This document shows, piece after piece, positions 53,578 through 61,664 of a stretch of 64,000 nt of DNA. Position 1 is the first letter of the stretch. Each line of letters opens with the position of its first letter. Source of the DNA: Halictus rubicundus (taxonomy: Eukaryota > Arthropoda > Insecta > Hymenoptera > Halictidae); contig NW_027488699.1 of NCBI RefSeq assembly GCF_050948215.1, positions 141,501-205,500 of the forward strand. Reading direction: 5' to 3'. The position numbers and the translations under genes are program-made. The notes under the pieces were generated by a model. It saw nothing but the letters and a program-made list of their open reading frames with translations, ran no database searches and was not told where the DNA came from.

Positions 53578-55739
53578 ATGGAAAAAAATAACGAAAAAAA
53601 TCTCGATGTTGTGGGGGAGGCTGCCGATACGGCAGCAGCGACGGTGGGGGAAGAGACGGCAGCGGTCACTGCCGGGGAGGGGATGGCAGCGGTTACTGCC
53701 GGGGAGGACGCGGTCGTGGTCATCGCGGACGAGGACTCGGATGGGGATGAAACAATCATCTCCATCTCGAGCTCCGTCGGCTCGATCGTGACGCGCGGGG
53801 GCGCGGAGAAGCGGGGCGCGACATCTGGGGTCTCTGACCCCAAGCGTGCCCGGTTAGAGGGGGGGCAGCACACCCGCGGCGGGTCGGTGTCGCGGACGGA
53901 CCCCGGGGAGGGCTCGTCGGGGACGCCCATCATGGAACTGGCCCTCGGCGGCCGCGCCGAGAGGAGTCAGAAGAGGAGGGTCGGTGACCTCATCGAGCTG
54001 GGTGGGAGGATGCCGACAGCGCAGCTAGTAGGGGAGGTGGAGTAGGCGATGTTGAGGGTGGAGAGAGTCTCCACCGTCTCAAAGGGCCTCAAGGGGGACC
54101 TGGCTAAAGACTTGCGGGATTGTTCTGCAGTCGCCAGGGCCCACTGCACCACCTTGATGCAGCGGTGCTTTACCGGGATGGCGTGGCAGGGGAGCCAGGA
54201 GGTGGCCCGTCTCCGCGAGCAGAATGCGGCCCTCGCGAAGGAGGCGGGTGACCTCCGGTCGAGGCTCCGGTCAATGGAGGCCGGGCGGCGGGCGAACACC
54301 GACAGCGGTCGCCGGGCGGGACATGCGCCAATAGGGGAAGCGCCCCCCGCCTCCTCGACAGCGGGGGTCCGTACGCGGGGGACGGAGGCGATGGGGTCGT
54401 CGGGGGAGGGAGTGGGAGTTTTGGACTCCGAAGCCCTGCTTCTCCGGGTCGGCGCGCTGATAACGGCCAGGAACCGGGAGCTAGAGGCCCGGATGGAGGA
54501 GCGGTTCCGGACGATTCTGGCCGGGTTGGCCCCGGCCCTCCGGGCGGAGGGTAAATCGGCGCGCGAGGCGACGCCGGTGGCTTCTCTGCCGGCGACGTCT
54601 GTCACCAAGGGGACTGGACCGGTGGTCGTGTCCAACGTGAGGGTGGTGCCCCCCGTTGTCATTCCGCCACCGGTCGTCCCGGCCTCGTGGATGGAGGTGA
54701 CGAGCAAGGCGGCGAAGAGGGCCAAGAAGAAGATGGCCGCGGAGGAGGCTGCGGCGAGAGCAGTCGCGGCCGAAGCAGCTGCCGCCGCTTCACGGCTGCA
54801 GGCTGCGAGGGAGCCGAGGGCGGCGGGCGGCGCACGAGTGCAGGGCGGCGCGAGCGCGGCGAAGCCCGCCGCCGGGAGGGACGGTGGCCTGGGACGCACC
54901 CCCAGAACCGGAGCAGTGGCCATCACCATCCCCGAGAGCTGCAAGCTCACTTATTCGGAGGTGATGGCCAGGGCAAAAGAGAGGGTGGACCTCAAGTCTA
55001 TCGGGATCGAGTCGGGGGTGCTTCCCAGGCGGTCGAAAACCGGCGGGATCCTCCTGGAGGTCAGGGGCACGGGGTGCCAGGAGAAGGCACGGGCCCTCTC
55101 CGGGAGGATCGCCGAGGCGCTTGGGGGGACCGGGGTTAAGGTCTCCCAGGCGGTCAAGCGCGGCGAGGTGCGCGTGGCGGGCCTGGACGACTCGGTGTCG
55201 TCCGGGGACGTAGCGGTGGCGCTGGCGGCGGCGGGGGGTGTTCCGCGGCGGAGTTCCGGGTCGGCGAGATCCGCAGACCCGCCTCGGAGCAGGCGCTGGG
55301 CTCCTGTTGGGCCCAGGGCCCCCTCGCGGCCGTCAAGAAAGTGGTGGCGGGAGGCCGGCTGCTGGTCGGCTGGTCCTCGGCCCGCGTCGAGGCGCTGAGG
55401 GAGCGGCCCCTCCAATGCTTCCGTTGCTTGGAGACGGGGCACACGCGGGCGACATGCAAGAGCGCGGTCGACAGAGGCGCGTTGTGCTACCGCTGCGGGT
55501 CGGCGGAGCACCGGGCTTCGGCCTGCAAGGCCGCCCCCAGGTGTCCGCTCTGCGCGGACCTGGGGAGACCATCGGGCCATAGATTCGGGGCCAAAGCGTG
55601 TGCCCCGGCTCCCAAGAGGGGCCGCGCGGCGACGAAAGAGAAGGGCGCGTCTGGGGCTGCATCCGCGCAGCGGCCGCAGACGACGCCGGGGGCCCGGCCC
55701 TCCCAGGGAGGGGACTCTGCAGAGCCCATGTTAGAGTAG
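53578..55739 (+). pseudogene. ORF1 (gag-like RNA-binding protein), interrupted
   Basis: ORF1 normally encodes the nucleic-acid-binding protein that packages the element's RNA. The ATG at 53578 has a good context (G at -3, G at +4). The N-terminal part is acidic, with a short 9-residue repeat (VTAGE core, from 53659), a DEDSDGDE patch, and basic clusters PKRAR and QKRR that could be nuclear signals. TAG at 54043-54045 stops the frame after 155 residues. The same frame continues with a conserved-looking SKGLKGDLAKDLRD region, a leucine-rich coiled coil (about 54204-54280) and an alanine/lysine-rich linker. It then reads a domain with YSEVMARAKE and GLDDSV up to the G6 run at 55233-55238, where the frame changes by -1. 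The new frame gives EFRVGEIRRP and three zinc knuckles (55416-55601: two CX2CX4HX4C and one CX2CX8HX6C), ending at TAG 55737-55739. Repaired, it would span about 720 codons. Alternative: a shorter protein could start at ATG 54049, but its start context is poor. Confidence 0.85.
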
Positions 55740-58700
55740 GTACTTTTAATCCTACTCCGGTTCTGCAGGCGAACCTCAACCACTCGCGCGCGGCACAGGA
55801 CCTGTTTGTCCAAGCCGTGCGCGAGTGGGGGGCTGGGCTGGCAGTTGCGGCGGAGCCGTACGCAATCCCCGAACACCCCTTCTGGGTGGGGGACGAGATC
55901 GGCTCCGTAGTAATAGTGGCGGGAAGCCGCCCCGGGTCCCCGTCGGTCTCCCTTCTGGAGCGGGGCGAGGGATTCGTGGCGGTGCAATGGGGGGACATCG
56001 CGGTTGTCGGGATCTACATCTCGCCGAGCTGTGGCCTCGATCAATTTCGGGGGTTCCTGGGTGGGCTGAACAGCTGCATCGCGCGGTGCAGCGCCCGCCC
56101 GGATCTCGTTTTGGGAGACTTCAATGCCCACGCGGTATCGTGGGGGAGTCCCAGGACGACCACTAGGGGTAGCGAGGTGTTAACCTGGGCGGCCGGCCTG
56201 GATCTCCGGTTGATTAACCGGGGATCCACGCCGACGTGCGTGCGTCCGCAGGGGGTCTCGATTGTCGACCTGACATGGGGGACTCCCTCGGCCGTGCGCC
56301 GGGTGTCGGGATGGAGGGTGGCCGAGGAGATAGAGATTGCGTCAGACCATACGCCCATCGTCATGGACGTGTGGCCCACCCTCCACGCGCGGGATTCCCG
56401 GCCGGGCCGGGGGGACCGACGGCCGCGATGGGCCTTGAAGCGGCTGGACGCGGACGCGTTCGGGGCCGCGGTAGCCGCGGCGACATGGACGGGGCCGGCC
56501 CTGTCCGAGCTGGCGCCTGCGCAAGGGGCGAGGCGGCTGCGGGAGGTAATGACGGCGGTGTGCGACACCGCCATGCCCCGCAGCCGGTTCGCCCCCAGGA
56601 GGGCGGCGTACTGGTGGTCCGCCGGCATTGCGGAGCTCCGGCGTGCCTGCAATGCCGCGCGGCGTCGGTACGGCCGAGCGCGTAGGAGGCGCGACGACGA
56701 GGAGGCGACGGCGAGGCTCGGCGGGGAGTACCGAGCCGCGCTCGGGGTTCTCCGCAGGGCTATCGCGCGGGCCAAGGCCGACGCGTGGTCGGAGCTCGTC
56801 GGCACGGTGGACTCCGATCCATGGGGGCGCCCGTACAAGCTTGTCATGAACAAGCTGCGCGCGTGGGCGCCTCCGGTGACGGAGTCGATGGACCCCCACC
56901 TGCTCGAGGGAGTGGTGGCGTCCCTCTTCCCGCGAGAGGGGGGACAACTGCGCCGCTCCCATTGGGAACAGGAGCCTCTCTCCTGGTCCGCAGAGTGGGA
57001 GGTGTCGGCCGGCGAGCTGGGTGAGGCGATGGCCAGGGCGCGGCGGGTGGGCCGCAAGGCCCCGGGCCCGGACGGGGTGCCGGGCCGCGCGTTGGTCTTG
57101 GCCCTGGAGGGGGGACTCGCCGCCGAACTCCGGCAGCTGTATAACGGCTGTCTGAGGGAGGGGGTGTTCCCCACGGAGTGGAAGTCGGGCAGGTTGGTCC
57201 TCCTTCCGAAGGGGGGCAAGTCCCGGGACTCGCCCTCAGGGTACCGGCCAATTTGTCTGCTGGACGAGGCGGGGAAGTTGTTCGAGCGCGTACTCGTTGG
57301 ACGCCTCGTCCGGCACCTGTCGGCGGGAGGGGTCCCCGATCTGAGCGGGGTTCAATTCGGCTTCCGGGAGGGTCTCTCCACCGTCGACGCTATTCGGCGG
57401 GTGAGGGCTCTCTCGGAGGCCTGTACGAGGGGGGGCGGTGTTGCGTTGGCGATATCCTTGGATATCGCTAACGCGTTCAACACCGTCCCCTGGGATCGGA
57501 TAATGGAGGCCCTGGTCTTCCACCGGGTGCCTCTGTATCTCAGAAGGGTGATCGGGAGCTATCTCTCCGACAGGGGTATAGAGTATCCCGGCCGGTACGG
57601 GATGGTGCGCAGGGGCGTCGTGCGCGGGGTTCCGCAGGGCTCGGTGTTGGGCCCGTTGCTGTGGAATCTTGCGTACGATCGCGTCCTGCGGGAGGAGATG
57701 CCTCCCGGGGTCAGCCTGACGTGTTACGCCGACGACACGCTGGTATTGGCCACCGGGAGGTATGCGAAGGAGGCCATCTGCCTGGCGGAGCGCGGCGCGT
57801 GGCGCGCGGTGCGCGCGATCCGGTCGCTGGGCCTAGAGGTGTCCGTCGAGAAAACCAGGGCCATGTGGTTTCTCCGCTCGGCCCGGTTGGCGGCGCCTCC
57901 CCAGTGCTGGATCTGCGTGGGGGAGGGGATGGTCAAGGTCGGGTCCCAGATGCGGTACCTGGGACTCGAGCTTGACGGCCGGTGGCGTTTTGACCGCCAC
58001 CTTGAGTCGCTGGCGCCCCGGGCGGAGAGGGCGACCGCTGCGCTCGGTCGCCTTCTCCCGAATCTCGGGGGACCCTGTGGACGGGTGCGTCGTCTGTTCG
58101 CGGTGGTGGTGCGAGTTTTGGTCCTGTACGGAGCCCCTGTGTGGGCGCGCGATGTCTTGGCTAGGGGGCGCAGTGGCGGCACACGGTCGCTGCTGCGTCG
58201 CATCGAGCGCAGGCTGGCCATAGGCATCGTGCGGGGGTACCGCACCATTTCATACGCGACGGCGATGGTGATGTCGGGGCTGATCCCCCTCGAGCTGGAG
58301 GCCCGCGTGTTGGCGGATGTGCATACGCACTCCAGGGAACTCCGGCTCCGGGGGGTGGCCCCGGATCAGGCGCGGCTCATGGTGGATGAGCTCAGGCGAC
58401 ATGCTCGGCGGCACGCAGCCCTGGAGTGGCGCGATAGCCTTCCCGGGACGAGGGAGGGCGAGAGGCGGGCCGTTCGGGCCATCCTCCCGGTGTTCGATCA
58501 ATGGAACAGGGGATGGATGGGGCATAGGGTCTCCTACCGTGTGACGCAGGTGATGAGCGGGCACGGGTGCTTCGGCGACTACCTGTGTCGCATCGAGAGG
58601 GAGACCGAGGAGGCGTGTCACCACTGCGGCGAGCCGCGGGACACGGCGCAACACACTCTGGAGGAGTGTCCGGCATGGGGGGGAGAGCGCCGTGCCCTGC

Positions 58701-58948
58701 GGCGCGCGGTGGGCCACGACCTCTCGCTCCCGGCTGTCGTCGCTGCGGCAGCCGGTGGCGAGGAGGCGTGGAGGGGGTTCGCTTCCTTCTGCGAGCGGGT
58801 TATGCTGCGGAAGGAGGCTGCGGAACGGGATCGGGAGCGTAATCACGATCCCGGCCGAAGGGGGGGAGGCGGCGCAGGGTACGCCCCGGGGGCGTACCCC
58901 CGTTGCGACGCCTCTGACGCGAGCGGGGACGCCCTTGATGATCTCTAG
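55583..58948 (+). CDS. ORF2: AP-like endonuclease plus reverse transcriptase
   Basis: This is the catalytic protein for target-primed reverse transcription. Numbering from the GTG codon at 55598 (1,116 codons), the endonuclease shows QANLNHS (57-63), catalytic E86 in AAEPY, GDFNAH (173-178) and SDH (249-251). The reverse transcriptase shows KAPGPDG (from 487), GYRPI (Y549), QFGFREG, SLDIANAFN with catalytic D622, GVPQGSVLGP (from 677) and YADD (710-713). The C-terminal zinc motif is CX2CX8HX4C (C1007, C1010, H1019, C1024). Length and order fit R1-clade ORF2 proteins of about 1,000-1,200 residues. The frame opens after a TAG at 55580 and overlaps the end of ORF1 by about 157 bp in the -1 frame. 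There is no in-frame ATG before the endonuclease, so the true start is unknown. No stop or frameshift interrupts any catalytic domain. No RNase H motif was seen. Confidence 0.93.
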   Translation: MRGQSVCPGSQEGPRGDEREGRVWGCIRAAAADDAGGPALPGRGLCRAHVRVGTFNPTPVLQANLNHSRAAQDLFVQAVREWGAGLAVAAEPYAIPEHPFWVGDEIGSVVIVAGSRPGSPSVSLLERGEGFVAVQWGDIAVVGIYISPSCGLDQFRGFLGGLNSCIARCSARPDLVLGDFNAHAVSWGSPRTTTRGSEVLTWAAGLDLRLINRGSTPTCVRPQGVSIVDLTWGTPSAVRRVSGWRVAEEIEIASDHTPIVMDVWPTLHARDSRPGRGDRRPRWALKRLDADAFGAAVAAATWTGPALSELAPAQGARRLREVMTAVCDTAMPRSRFAPRRAAYWWSAGIAELRRACNAARRRYGRARRRRDDEEATARLGGEYRAALGVLRRAIARAKADAWSELVGTVDSDPWGRPYKLVMNKLRAWAPPVTESMDPHLLEGVVASLFPREGGQLRRSHWEQEPLSWSAEWEVSAGELGEAMARARRVGRKAPGPDGVPGRALVLALEGGLAAELRQLYNGCLREGVFPTEWKSGRLVLLPKGGKSRDSPSGYRPICLLDEAGKLFERVLVGRLVRHLSAGGVPDLSGVQFGFREGLSTVDAIRRVRALSEACTRGGGVALAISLDIANAFNTVPWDRIMEALVFHRVPLYLRRVIGSYLSDRGIEYPGRYGMVRRGVVRGVPQGSVLGPLLWNLAYDRVLREEMPPGVSLTCYADDTLVLATGRYAKEAICLAERGAWRAVRAIRSLGLEVSVEKTRAMWFLRSARLAAPPQCWICVGEGMVKVGSQMRYLGLELDGRWRFDRHLESLAPRAERATAALGRLLPNLGGPCGRVRRLFAVVVRVLVLYGAPVWARDVLARGRSGGTRSLLRRIERRLAIGIVRGYRTISYATAMVMSGLIPLELEARVLADVHTHSRELRLRGVAPDQARLMVDELRRHARRHAALEWRDSLPGTREGERRAVRAILPVFDQWNRGWMGHRVSYRVTQVMSGHGCFGDYLCRIERETEEACHHCGEPRDTAQHTLEECPAWGGERRALRRAVGHDLSLPAVVAAAAGGEEAWRGFASFCERVMLRKEAAERDRERNHDPGRRGGGGAGYAPGAYPRCDASDASGDALDDL

Positions 58949-59331
58949 GCGGGGGATCGGATATCCCCCTACACTCGGTCACCAACGGCGTCCCCGGAGG
59001 CCGCCGGGCATCTCGGGCGGGGGCCCGGATGCTCATCGGGCGGCCTAACAGGGGGGGAAGGAGCCACGTCGTCCGTTGCGTGGTGCCTTCGGATAGAGTA
59101 GGTACGGGAGGGGGCCGCGTCACCCCCCCCCCCCCGGGTGGTATGCTAAGGCGGGGGCACACCGGATTGACATGCGCGCGCAGAGCACGGGTGCCCCCAG
59201 GAGTCTAGGGACGGACGGGGAGGAGTTAGTGGGTATACTCCGCGTTGCACCAACCAGCCGAGGAGTCCCACATAACCCGGACCATCCCCCCCCGGGGGGG
59301 TTCGGGTATCCGTAACGAGATTACCTCCTCG
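58949..59331 (+). other. Retrotransposon 3' UTR
   Basis: GC-rich non-coding tail between the ORF2 stop (TAG 58946-58948) and the poly(A). It contains a run of 13 C (59123-59135). Just before the end, a hairpin-forming segment at about 59272-59308 has ACCCG and CGGGT as the outer pair and eight C followed by seven G in the centre. In non-LTR elements the reverse transcriptase recognises the 3' end of its RNA, so a terminal stem-loop is a plausible recognition structure; that role is inferred. No gene is visible in this stretch. Confidence 0.75.
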
Positions 59332-59355
59332 AAAAAAAAAAAAAAAAAAAAAAAA
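59332..59355 (+). other. Poly(A) tail and 3' junction of the retrotransposon
   Basis: Twenty-four uninterrupted A residues end the element and abut TAGGATAGAG of the satellite directly. The tail has no substitutions, which suggests a young insertion. The last A could belong to the target (ATAGGAT), so the junction is uncertain by one base. Confidence 0.95.
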
Positions 59356-59934
59356 TAGGATAGAGGATGGGATAGGATAGAGGATAAGATAGGATAGAGG
59401 ATAGGATAGGATAGAGGATAGGATAGAGGATTGGTTAGTATAAAGGATAGGAGAGGATAGGATAGGATTGAGGATAGGATAGGATAGAGGATAGGATAGG
59501 ATAGAGGATAGGATAGGATAGAGGATAGGATAGGATAGAGGATAGGATAGGATAGAGGATAGGATAGGATAGAGGATAGGATAGGATAGAGGATAGGATA
59601 GGTTATTGGATAGGATAGAGGACAGGAGACGATAGAAGATAGGATAGGGGATTGGATAGGATAGAGGAAAGGAGACGATAGAGATTGGATAGGATAGATG
59701 ATATTATAGGAAAGAGGATAGGATATGATAGAGGATACGATATTATAGAGGATAGGACAGGATAGAGGATAGGATAGGATAGAGGATAGGATAGGATACA
59801 GGATAGGATAGGATAGAGGATAGGATAGGATAGAGGATAGGTTAGGATAGAGGATAGGATAGGATAGAGGATAGGATAGGATAGAGGATAGGTAAGGATA
59901 GAGGATAGGATAGGATAGATGATAGGATAGAGGA

Positions 59935-60250
59935 TTGGATAGGATAGAGGATATGATAGGATAGCGGATAGGATATAATGGACTATAGGATAGGAATGAG
60001 GATAGGATAGGGTTGAGGATAGGATAGGATAGAGGATAGGATAGAGGATAGGATAGAGGATAGAATAGAGGATTGGATAGGATAGAGGATGGGATAGGAT
60101 AGAGGATAGGATAGGATAGAGGATAGGATAGAGGATTGGATAGGATAGAGGATATGATAGGATAGCGGATAGGATATAATGGACTATAGGATAGGAATGA
60201 GGATAGGATAGGGTTGAGGATAGGATAGGATAGAGGATAGGATAGAGGAT
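59935..60250. repeat. 201-bp local tandem duplication
   Basis: The rare run GGATATAATGGACTATAGG followed by AGGAATGAGG and GGGTTGAGG occurs twice; GACTATA lies at 59981 and 60182, a period of 201. The unit also includes GGATATGATAGG and TAGCGGATAGG monomers. GACTATAGG was seen only in these two places. Confidence 0.8.
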
Positions 60251-60417
60251 AGGATAGGATAGAAGATAGGATAGGGTAGAGGATAGGATAGGATAGAGGA
60301 TAGGATCGGACAGAGGATAGGATAGAGGATAGGATAGGATAGAAGATAGGATAGGATAGAGGATCGGATACGATAGAGGATAGGATAGGGGATTGGATAG
60401 GATAGAGGATAGGATAG

Positions 60418-60673
60418 GATACAGGATAGGATAGGATAGAGCAGACGATAGAGGATATGATAGGATAGAGGATAGGATAGGATAGCGGATAGGATAGGAT
60501 GGAGTATAGGATAGGGGATTCGATAAGATAGAGGATAGGATAGGATAGAGGATAGGATAGGATACAGAATAGGATGGGATAGAGGATAGGATAGGAGAGA
60601 GGATAGGATCGGATAGAGGGTAGGATACGATAGAGGATAGTATAGGATAGAGGACAGGATATGATAGAGAATA
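60418..60673. repeat. Right-hand partner of the 51.83-52.08 kb block
   Basis: Matches 51831-52083 monomer by monomer, with a few differences: GATAAG for GATAGG after GGGGATTC, GATGGGATAG for GATGGGGTAG, and GAGAATATTT at the right edge. A shorter piece of the same run appears a third time at about 62640-62730. It shows that the satellite on the two sides of the element belongs to one array. Confidence 0.8.
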
Positions 60674-60995
60674 TTTATAGGATAGAGGATAGGATAGGAT
60701 AGAGGATAGGATAGAGAATAGGACAGGATAGAGGATAGGATAGGATAGAGGATAGGATCGGATAGAGGATAGCAAAGGGGATTGGATAGTATAGAGGATA
60801 GGATAGGATAGAGGATAGGATAGGATAGAGGATCGGATAGGATAGAGGATAGGATAGGATAGAGGATAGGATAGGATGGAGGAAAGGATAGGATAGAGGA
60901 TAGGGTAGGGTTGAGGATTGGATAGGATTGAGGATAGGATAGGATAGTGGATAGGATAGGGGATTGGATAGGATAGAGGATAGGATAGGATAGGA

Positions 60996-61664
60996 TAGAG
61001 AATAGTATAGGATCGATGATATTATAGGATAGAGGATAGGATAGGATAGAGGATAGGATCGTATAGAGGATGGTATACGTGATTGGATAGGATAGAGGAT
61101 AGGATAGGGTAGATGATAGGATAGAGAATAGGACAGGATAGAGGATAGGATAGGATAGAGGATAGGATCGGATAGAGGATAGGATAGGGGATTGGATAGT
61201 ATAGATGATAGGATAGGATAGAGAATAGTATAGGATAGATGATATTATAGGATAGAGGATAGGATAGGATAGAGTATAGGATCGTATAGAGGATGGTATA
61301 GGTGATTGGATAGGATAGAGGATAGGATAGGGTAGATGATAGGATAGAGAATAGGACAGGATAGAGGATAGGATAGGATAGAGGATAGGATCGGATAGAG
61401 GATAGGATAGGGGATTGGATAGTATAGAGGATAGGATAGGATAGAGAATAGTATAGGATAGATGATATTATAATATAGAGGATAGGATAGGATAGAGGAT
61501 AGGATCGTATAGAGGATGGTATAGGTGATTGGATAGGATAGAGGATAGGATAGGGTAGATGATAGGATAGAGAAAAGGACAGGATAGAGGATAGGATAGG
61601 ATAGAGGATAGGATCGGATAGAGGATAGGATAGGGGATTGGATAGGATAGAGGATAGGATAGAG
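60996..61664. repeat. 223-bp higher-order tandem triplet
   Basis: Three head-to-tail copies start near 60996, 61219 and 61442; the GATATTAT marker lies at 61018, 61241 and 61464, giving a constant period of 223. Each copy carries the rare GATGGTATA monomer followed by GTGATTGG, then GGGTAGATG, GGACAGG and GGGGATTGG monomers. Copies differ by single bases: GATCGATG in the first, TAATATAG and GAAAAGG in the third. Confidence 0.85.

Larger units (their letters stand above)
52986..59355 (+). mobile_element. R1-clade-like (TRAS/SART type) non-LTR retrotransposon, nearly full length
   Basis: A 6,370-bp GC-rich unit sits inside the A/T/G-only satellite with sharp edges. In order it has a 5' UTR (about 590 bp), ORF1 with three CCHC zinc knuckles, ORF2 with an AP-like endonuclease, a reverse transcriptase and a C-terminal CCHC motif, a 3' UTR of about 380 bp, and a 24-nt poly(A) tail. 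There are no long terminal repeats, no integrase, and no RNase H domain that I can see. This plan is typical of the R1 clade, which contains site-specific elements such as R1 (28S rDNA) and TRAS/SART (TTAGG telomeres). The 5' end looks complete rather than truncated. ORF1 is broken by a stop and a frame change; ORF2 is intact. The clade assignment rests on motif pattern, not on a tree. Confidence 0.93.

Noticed and set aside
53967..54950. Minus-strand and alternative-frame open frames inside the retrotransposon (for example 53967-54950, 56041-57219, 57724-58248)
   Set aside because: High GC content removes stop codons from antisense frames. The sense frames carry all recognisable motifs (zinc knuckles, endonuclease, YADD), so these are shadows.
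59123..59135. Run of 13 C as a functional motif
   Set aside because: Probably simple homopolymer expansion in a GC-rich 3' UTR, and prone to sequencing error.
53084..59331. Shared 9-mer ACCTCCTCG near both ends of the element (53084-53092 and 59323-59331)
   Set aside because: Too short to count as terminal repeats; non-LTR elements do not need them and chance is a sufficient explanation in GC-rich sequence.
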